Source: an uncultured Sphingobacteriales bacterium
GTDB taxonomy: Bacteria; Bacteroidota; Bacteroidia; Chitinophagales; Chitinophagaceae
NCBI GenBank assembly: GCA_937991535.1
Contig: CALKHN010000051.1
Coordinates: 62,001-126,000, forward strand
Direction: 5' to 3'
DNA length: 64,000 nt
Shown here: positions 58,679 through 64,000 of the stretch, piece after piece
How positions within the stretch are numbered: position 1 is the stretch's first letter
Layout: every line of letters begins with the position of its first letter
The notes under the pieces: generated by a model
What the model was told of the DNA's origin: nothing
What the model saw: only the letters and a program-made list of their open reading frames with translations
Databases searched by the model: none
Made by a program: the position numbers and the translations under genes

Positions 58679-58894
58679 ATGACAAAACCAATAAAAATAA
58701 AAGTTGATTTTGATAGCGAAACAACTCAAGCTCTCTTAAATTTTATTACTGATACACAAGAAGGTAAGTATACTGAAAAGAAACCTGACTTAACACAGAT
58801 AACTTATAAACGCCTGCAAATCCAGGAGCAGGATTCTTTACATTTCGTAGACGATGGTAATAATGAAGTTTTACTTTTTGGTGTTTCCTATTAA
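58679..58894 (+). CDS. Small hypothetical partner of the Clp-fold proteinase
   Basis: A 71-residue acidic protein starting 7 bp after the proteinase gene, hence co-transcribed. It has an opening KIKVDFDSETTQALLNFITD segment and a predicted beta-rich end (HFVDDGNNEVLLFGVSY). No family is recognised. It could be an inhibitor, adaptor or substrate of the proteinase. The conserved spacing is the main argument that it is real. Confidence 0.6.
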   Translation: MTKPIKIKVDFDSETTQALLNFITDTQEGKYTEKKPDLTQITYKRLQIQEQDSLHFVDDGNNEVLLFGVSY

Positions 58895-59211
58895 ACTTCG
58901 AAAGCACTACCGCTAATAACTAGGATAAGTCGTGGTTCATTGTTTTTCAATTTTGCGTCATATCCAGCTTGACGTTATTAATTTAGCTATGTGCAAATCA
59001 TCAGCTTTTAATTATTAATTTAGCTTCAATTCCGGGCGGACAGTTGGTCGATTCCCCAACTGCAGCAATACTCGAACGTCAGCCATATCCCTCACTCAAC
59101 ACCCATCCATATCCTCAAGCAATACCAGCCACCCGCTCACCGGTCAATATATCAGAGTAATCCGCTAATATTTCAGACCGGTTAACCGCACAAAAATGAT
59201 TAATTTGAGCC
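58895..59211. other. Intergenic region with a possible operator
   Basis: A 317-bp spacer at the end of the accessory region. The word TTATTAATTTAGCT appears twice (near 58974 and 59009). A hairpin-forming CAGTTGG/CCAACTG pair lies near 59041. Closer to the next gene, ACCGGTC (59139-59145) and GACCGGT (59176-59182) form an inverted repeat enclosing two copies of AATATwTCAG, which could be an operator for the gene at 59212. No gene is seen. Confidence 0.4.
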
Positions 59212-60834
59212 ATGCCGGAATTTTCCCAAAAATATTTCAGTATGCGCTGTTCTATTTTCAATAAACGGCTTCCATCTCTTTTTATATACTGCGCTTTTTA
59301 CACCGGTATAGGCATAATAGCGCTGAGCGCCGGAGGGTGCAATCCGGCGCCCGAAACAGCCGAACGGTTTTTCAACGGTACCAGCCTCGAGGGATGGTCT
59401 TCCTCCGACAGCAGCTACTGGTCGGTACAAGATGGGGCTATTGTAGGGCATTCCGCTCACGAAGTGAAACGAAACGAATTTTTATGGTCCAACACAGAAG
59501 TGACTGACTTTTACCTGAGTGTAGATGTTAAGCTGGAGCCCGATAACGGTAATGCCGGCATCCAGTTTCGCTCAAAAAAATTCGATGAATCCGGGCAGGC
59601 CGTAGGCTACCAGGCAGATGTAGGGAAATCTGTTTGGGGAAGGCTTTACCATGAGCATGACCGCACTTATATAGATTGGCCCGATGAAGGTGAAAAGGCA
59701 GTACACCCGGGGGGCTGGAACCACTACGAAATACTGGCATCGGGCAACCGGGTATGGACGGCCATCAACGGCGTTCTGTCCGTTGCGGTGGAAGATCCCT
59801 TTGGAGAAAAAAGAGGACGGATTGCCGTGCAAATGCATAGCGGCCCTCCCATAACTGTGCACTATCGCTTTAATAAGCTGGTGCATCATCCCAAAATAGC
59901 ATTGGCCGGACTCAATGAAAAGCAATTGGAAGAAAAGTTGCGAACGCCTTTGAACTTTCCAGTCGGAAAAACATTGGGCAGCCCAAAACTAGAACTTAAA
60001 AATAATGATGTGGTGGTTTTTACAGGTGCCTCCAATATGGCCAACTTTCGTAAGAGCGGTTACTTAGAAACGTTATTGATTGCTGCCAACCCCGGCAAAG
60101 CCCTGCATTTCCGCAATATGGCCTGGGAAGGAGATGTAGCGGCAGAACAATACCGCGAAACAGGCTTTGGAGGATGGGAAAGCAACTTAGACAGTGTTGA
60201 TTGCGATATATTGTTTGTTCAGTTCGGTCAGATGGAATCTATACAGGGAGAAGATTCCCTCCCGGGCTTTATCAACAATTACAAACGCCTGCTGGATAGC
60301 GCCCGTAAAGATGGCAGGCAGATCGTTGTTGTGTCTCCTGTTCCATTCGAAACCAAAGCGCTTAAATTGTCCGGAAAACGGGCAGAAAGTATACCTGTTG
60401 TTCAGGCGCCTGCAGATAAATATGCCGGGGCTATTAAACAGATGGCGGCTGAGGAGGGTTATGTGTATGTAGATTTATTTCGCCGGATGAAGGTGCCCAA
60501 TCTGCAGGAACGCTATACTTCAGATGGTATACATCTTACTGCAAAGGCGCAGCAACTGGCGGCAACGCTTATTATGAAAGAGCTGAATTTGCCTTCTGTT
60601 TACAAAGGCGCTTATGAGCCTTTGCGCAAACAGGTACAAAGCATGAATAGTTTATGGTTCCGGTACTGGAGGGCAGGTAACTGGGCGTTCATCTACGGCA
60701 GTGAACTGGTGCAACCCTTCAGCCGCGATTGGAAAGACAGGAACCACAGGATACTGCCGGAAGAAAGAACCGCGCTGGAATCATATCTCAAAAAAGCGGA
60801 GCAACGCATCCGGGAGGAAAGCGACAAATTATAA
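59212..60834 (+). CDS. DUF1080 (3-keto-disaccharide hydrolase-like) + SGNH/GDSL hydrolase fusion lipoprotein
   Basis: A 540-residue exported protein, probably lipid-anchored (signal up to IIALSAGGCNPAPE, Cys near residue 44). The ATG at 59242 (MRCSIFNKR) is an alternative start that fits the signal better. The DUF1080 concanavalin-like domain (about 50-215) shows the family start FFNGTSLEGWSS and GNAGIQFRSKKFDE. A GDSL/SGNH esterase-like domain (about 245-460) follows, with VVFTGASNMANF, FVQFGQMESIQGEDSLPGF and the terminal DGIHLTAKAQQ carrying the Asp and His of the triad. Residues where GDS would be are replaced by GAS. It is followed 14 bp later by the PVC-type cytochrome gene, so both act together in the periplasm, probably on a glycan ester. 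Confidence 0.88.
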   Translation: MPEFSQKYFSMRCSIFNKRLPSLFIYCAFYTGIGIIALSAGGCNPAPETAERFFNGTSLEGWSSSDSSYWSVQDGAIVGHSAHEVKRNEFLWSNTEVTDFYLSVDVKLEPDNGNAGIQFRSKKFDESGQAVGYQADVGKSVWGRLYHEHDRTYIDWPDEGEKAVHPGGWNHYEILASGNRVWTAINGVLSVAVEDPFGEKRGRIAVQMHSGPPITVHYRFNKLVHHPKIALAGLNEKQLEEKLRTPLNFPVGKTLGSPKLELKNNDVVVFTGASNMANFRKSGYLETLLIAANPGKALHFRNMAWEGDVAAEQYRETGFGGWESNLDSVDCDILFVQFGQMESIQGEDSLPGFINNYKRLLDSARKDGRQIVVVSPVPFETKALKLSGKRAESIPVVQAPADKYAGAIKQMAAEEGYVYVDLFRRMKVPNLQERYTSDGIHLTAKAQQLAATLIMKELNLPSVYKGAYEPLRKQVQSMNSLWFRYWRAGNWAFIYGSELVQPFSRDWKDRNHRILPEERTALESYLKKAEQRIREESDKL

Positions 60835-60848
60835 CATTAAAAGCATAC

Positions 60849-63800
60849 ATGAATTATATCCCCAAAACAACCGGATCAAAAAGTAACCGGATGCTGTGTT
60901 TCCGCATTGTAACGCTACTATTGCTGGCTGCAACAATTTGCACCGGATCCTGCAAACAACCGGGGCAGGCTACTGTACCCGGTAAGCAACAAACTGCGGA
61001 AATACCGGATCCTGTGCCGTCACAAAATATCATGTCGGTAGCGCCATCGGAAACAGACAATTCGGTAGAAGCGGAGCTGGCTTCTTTTAAAGTTGCCGAT
61101 GGCTACAAAATAGAATTGTACGCATCAGAATCACTGGGTATCGCCAACCCGGTAGCGATGCGCTGGGATGAACGCGGCAGGCTTTGGGTTTTATGTACCA
61201 CCACTTATCCCCACCCGGAACTGGGAAAAAAACCAAACGATAAACTTTTTATTCTTGAAGACAGAAACAACGATGGAATAGCGGATACTTCAAGTGTGTT
61301 TGCCGACAGCCTGAACATTCCACTTGGCTTTGAGCTCGGCCATGGGGGAGTATATATGGGGCAACAAACCGAACTGATATTTCTTGAAGATACCGACAGT
61401 GATGGGAAAGCCGATAAACGGTCGGTGATCTTTTCCGGATTTGGTACCGGCGATCTCCACCAAACGATCAATTCATTTACCTGGAGCCCGGGCGGCGACC
61501 TGTTTTTTTCGCAGGGTCATAATATCTACAGCCGCATTGAAACTCCCTGGGGAATAAAACGGCAAAACCGGGCAGGGATATGGCGATACCGTCCGTCTAC
61601 AGGTAAGCTGGATAATTTCTTCGACTGGTCTACCGCAAGTGTTAACCCCTGGGGAATGAATTTTGACGATTGGGGCAATATGTTTCACAAAGCCAATGAT
61701 CCGCCGCTGTATTATTCGGTTCCCGGATTAATTGAAAACTCCAAACGTACCTACCTGCCGGAAATCGGAAGCCTCGAGATCAAAGGTTCAGGCCTCGCGA
61801 TTGTTCGCTCCAAACACATGCCTGAAGATCTGCAGGGAGATTTTATAATGGCCGGATATTACAATAACCGGGTAGAACGTATGAAAGTAAGTGACGATGC
61901 TTCAGGATTTAAAGCCCGGCTTATGGAACCGCTGGTTATATCCGCCAGCAGAAGCTTTCGGCCGGTAGAAGTGCATATGGGTCCCGATGGTGCGATTTAT
62001 GTATTGGACTGGTACGATCCGATCATCGGTCATTACCAGGCATCTTTACGGCATCCCGACAGGGATAAGCTGCGTGGCCGCATATGGCGCATTACAGCCA
62101 AAGACAGGCCGCTTGTAAAACCGCCGCAACTGGCAGGCCAGCCTGTTGCCGAACTCCTTAACCATCTGAAGTCGCGCGAATTTTGGGTACGCTACCAGGT
62201 AAAACGTTTGCTTGCCGCCGCTCCTAAGGATACGGTTATTGCTGCAGTAAATGCATGGATCCAAAAGCTTGATCCGAAAGATATTGCATACGGGCATCAC
62301 CTGGTGGAAGCAGCGGGTGTGCTCGAAAGTCACGATACCGTGAACGAAAGCTTAGTTGCCCGTTTGATGAAGGGAAAACAATCCGGCGCAAGAGCTTATG
62401 CGGCGCAGGTAATTTCAAAATGGTACGACCGTATGGCGGATCCGCTGCATGCGCTTCGCCTGTTGGTAAACGATAGCAACCCACGGGTAAGACTACACGC
62501 GTTGGTAGCTTTAAGCTATATAAAAGAAGGGCAGTCCATAGCGATAGCTGCTGAAATATTCGATCACCCCACAGACAGGTTCATTCGCTATGCGTGGGAA
62601 AAAACGGTATACACACTGCGTCCTGCGTGGGAAAAAGCTTTGCGCGAAGGAAATATCCGCTTCAGTAAACCCGCTCACCTGGCCCACGTAATAGCCGATG
62701 ACCCGCCAGCCTGGTTTCCGGCAAGCCAGCTTACACAACTGATAGCGTTAAAAGAGGTACCGGCAACGGAAAAAACAGGGTTGTTGCTGGCATTGGCGCA
62801 GGCAGACAGCGGCGCTCATTTGAACGATGTGATCCAACGCGGAACCGAATTAAAAGATGCTGTGCTGCTTGACAAGTTATCCGCTCTCGGTGCTCAGTCG
62901 CTTTCAGATAAGACTATAGGTTATTTAAAGGAAGTGCTGAATGCGGCGAATGCAAAACCGCTTAAATTAGCTGTAATGAAGCTGCTGAAGCACTGGCAGA
63001 TCAAACAGGCGGGTGCTACGGTCGGTCAACTTGTGCAGGACAAATCGCAGGATGTTGAAATCCGGGCTGGGGCTGTACAGACCTTGGCGCAATTGGAAGG
63101 GATCAGTGCCGTATCGCTGCTCAAAACACAGGTGAGTGCCGGGAACAATCCCCGTGAAATAAGACTGGCAGCGCTTAAAAGTCTGAGTGGACTGGATTTA
63201 AAGCTGGCGACCCGTCTTACGGTGGATGAAATACAGCGATCAGCAAAAACGGTTGGGGAAATGCTGGCGATCATTTCACCTGTTATAGAACAACAGGGAG
63301 GTGTTGCATTGATCACAAGCCAGATAAAAGAACAAACCATTTCTGCTGAGGCTGCCGGGCTTATGCTGGAAGCATTGGCCAATAAGGGAACGGAAGCGCC
63401 GGGTTTACGAGCGCAGTTAAATACAATTGCCGGAAGGGTGTCTACCGTTCCTGGCGGTTACGATAGTGATTATATAAGTCAGTTGATAAAATTAGTAAAG
63501 GAAAGGGGTGATGCATCACGGGGAGAGCAGTTGTACCTGGGCATGCCCTCCTGTGCTTCCTGTCATACCATTAATGGAAAAGGCGGGCATATTGGCCCCA
63601 ATCTTTCTGCGCTGGGCAGAGGTTTGTCACCGGAGGAAATAGCCATTGAGGTATTGTGGCCTTCGCAAAACATAAAAGAAGGATATAGCCGGGTAACGGC
63701 AACAAAAGCCAACGGGGAGATCATACAGGGGATCAAACTGGCTGAGGATGCGGACAATATCCGGATCAAAACGGCCACCGAAGGAAATGTTAGTGTGAAC

Positions 63801-63929
63801 AAAAAGTCGCTGAAACATGTTGAAGAGGCAGGTTCCTTAATGCCCGCCGGTTTGCTGGATGGCGCCGGCAGGGAAGAGTTGGCTGATCTTATAAAATACT
63901 TAAGCATGCTGGGGCGGGAGGAGAAATAA
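60849..63929 (+). CDS. PVC-type beta-propeller / HEAT / cytochrome c lipoprotein
   Basis: A 1026-residue exported lipoprotein (signal to ICTGSCKQPGQ, Cys about residue 36). The ATG at 60849 is chosen because it follows the previous stop by 14 bp and starts a good signal; the frame is open from 60729 inside the previous gene. A membrane-bound-dehydrogenase-type propeller covers about 70-420 (GYKIELYASESLGIANPVAM, LGFELGHGGVYMG, VHMGPDGAIYVLDWYDPIIG). HEAT-like helical repeats span about 430-860. The C-terminal cytochrome has C902-A-S-C905-H906, GPNLSALGRG and a distal methionine in SLMPAGL. It is likely to oxidise or bind a sugar-like substrate and pass electrons on, by analogy with planctomycete relatives. 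Confidence 0.93.
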   Translation: MNYIPKTTGSKSNRMLCFRIVTLLLLAATICTGSCKQPGQATVPGKQQTAEIPDPVPSQNIMSVAPSETDNSVEAELASFKVADGYKIELYASESLGIANPVAMRWDERGRLWVLCTTTYPHPELGKKPNDKLFILEDRNNDGIADTSSVFADSLNIPLGFELGHGGVYMGQQTELIFLEDTDSDGKADKRSVIFSGFGTGDLHQTINSFTWSPGGDLFFSQGHNIYSRIETPWGIKRQNRAGIWRYRPSTGKLDNFFDWSTASVNPWGMNFDDWGNMFHKANDPPLYYSVPGLIENSKRTYLPEIGSLEIKGSGLAIVRSKHMPEDLQGDFIMAGYYNNRVERMKVSDDASGFKARLMEPLVISASRSFRPVEVHMGPDGAIYVLDWYDPIIGHYQASLRHPDRDKLRGRIWRITAKDRPLVKPPQLAGQPVAELLNHLKSREFWVRYQVKRLLAAAPKDTVIAAVNAWIQKLDPKDIAYGHHLVEAAGVLESHDTVNESLVARLMKGKQSGARAYAAQVISKWYDRMADPLHALRLLVNDSNPRVRLHALVALSYIKEGQSIAIAAEIFDHPTDRFIRYAWEKTVYTLRPAWEKALREGNIRFSKPAHLAHVIADDPPAWFPASQLTQLIALKEVPATEKTGLLLALAQADSGAHLNDVIQRGTELKDAVLLDKLSALGAQSLSDKTIGYLKEVLNAANAKPLKLAVMKLLKHWQIKQAGATVGQLVQDKSQDVEIRAGAVQTLAQLEGISAVSLLKTQVSAGNNPREIRLAALKSLSGLDLKLATRLTVDEIQRSAKTVGEMLAIISPVIEQQGGVALITSQIKEQTISAEAAGLMLEALANKGTEAPGLRAQLNTIAGRVSTVPGGYDSDYISQLIKLVKERGDASRGEQLYLGMPSCASCHTINGKGGHIGPNLSALGRGLSPEEIAIEVLWPSQNIKEGYSRVTATKANGEIIQGIKLAEDADNIRIKTATEGNVSVNKKSLKHVEEAGSLMPAGLLDGAGREELADLIKYLSMLGREEK

Positions 63930-64000
63930 GGGAAGAACCAAATCACAAACTACAAGAAACAAACAAAACTCAAATCCGAAGCGGTAAGCGCTAAATCCGA

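Noticed and set aside
60729..60848. 40-residue N-terminal extension of the PVC-type cytochrome
   Set aside because: It would lie inside the previous gene and would bury the lipoprotein signal; the ATG at 60849 follows the stop with a clean signal.
1..64000. tRNA, rRNA and prophage genes
   Set aside because: I looked for T-loop GGTTCGAATCC-type sequences, rRNA stretches and phage structural proteins and saw none; a covariance-model scan would be the decisive check for small RNAs.

Overview
The window looks like chromosomal DNA of a Bacteroidota bacterium, most likely Chitinophagales/Chitinophagaceae. The evidence is a SusC/SusD pair, a YtxJ-type bacillithiol protein, the topoisomerase IV order parE-DUF1835-parC, few Shine-Dalgarno sequences, some TAnnTTTG-like -7 motifs, and intergenic spacers filled with degenerate short tandem repeats. 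The genus is not determined. No rRNA, tRNA, CRISPR array or integrase was recognised.

Layout. (1) 1-4.4 kb: leftward sugar-catabolic genes (GH88-like unsaturated uronyl hydrolase, sugar-phosphate isomerase/epimerase-like protein, Gfo/Idh/MocA oxidoreductase, SDR reductase). (2) 4.5-8.0 kb: leftward three-gene membrane set for lipid-linked sugar chemistry (GT39/ArnT-like, GT2 polyprenyl-phosphate type, YbhN-like membrane protein). (3) 8.2-17.9 kb: leftward planctomycete-style cluster of unknown substrate, with two PSD1 cytochromes (tandem paralogs showing gene conversion), a Tat-exported DUF1501 protein, a Tat-exported beta-propeller and a mosaic membrane cytochrome/LRR/chitobiase-like protein. 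(4) 18.4-24 kb: housekeeping and metabolic genes (HMA-like small protein, manA, rnhA, PhzF-like, acyl-CoA carboxylase beta, Dabb, small secreted beta-sandwich). (5) 24.3-30.7 kb: parE, DUF1835, parC and murQ. (6) 31-35.7 kb: SusC/SusD. (7) 36-49 kb: ytxJ, ahcY divergent from an Lrp-type regulator, a membrane-anchored unknown, ExbB/ExbD, prmC, a complete RND efflux operon and a class A beta-lactamase-like serine hydrolase. (8) 49.2-58.9 kb: accessory island. A type I restriction-modification operon (hsdR, a RAYT transposase, an hsdM-hsdS fusion) is bracketed by direct copies of a ~314-bp repeat. It is followed by AT-richer genes for a membrane-anchored unknown, a Clp-fold serine proteinase with a zinc ribbon, and a small partner. 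(9) 59.2-63.9 kb: rightward DUF1080-SGNH hydrolase and a PVC-type beta-propeller/HEAT/cytochrome c protein.

How the parts fit. Regions 1, 3 and 9 share the family repertoire (PSD1, DUF1501, DUF1080, PVC-type cytochrome, Gfo/Idh/MocA, isomerase, SDR) seen in planctomycete and verrucomicrobial glycan and organic-matter degradation. Together with SusC/SusD they suggest a periplasmic, cytochrome-linked pathway for an unidentified carbohydrate. Region 8 is the most transfer-like part: repeats flank it, a transposase sits inside the operon and composition shifts. The best candidates for undescribed biology are the proteinase module with its duplicated upstream element, the RAYT carrying a perfect 50-bp palindrome in its own coding sequence, and a 21-bp intergenic repeat family that has entered the prmC coding frame as a seven-residue repeat.
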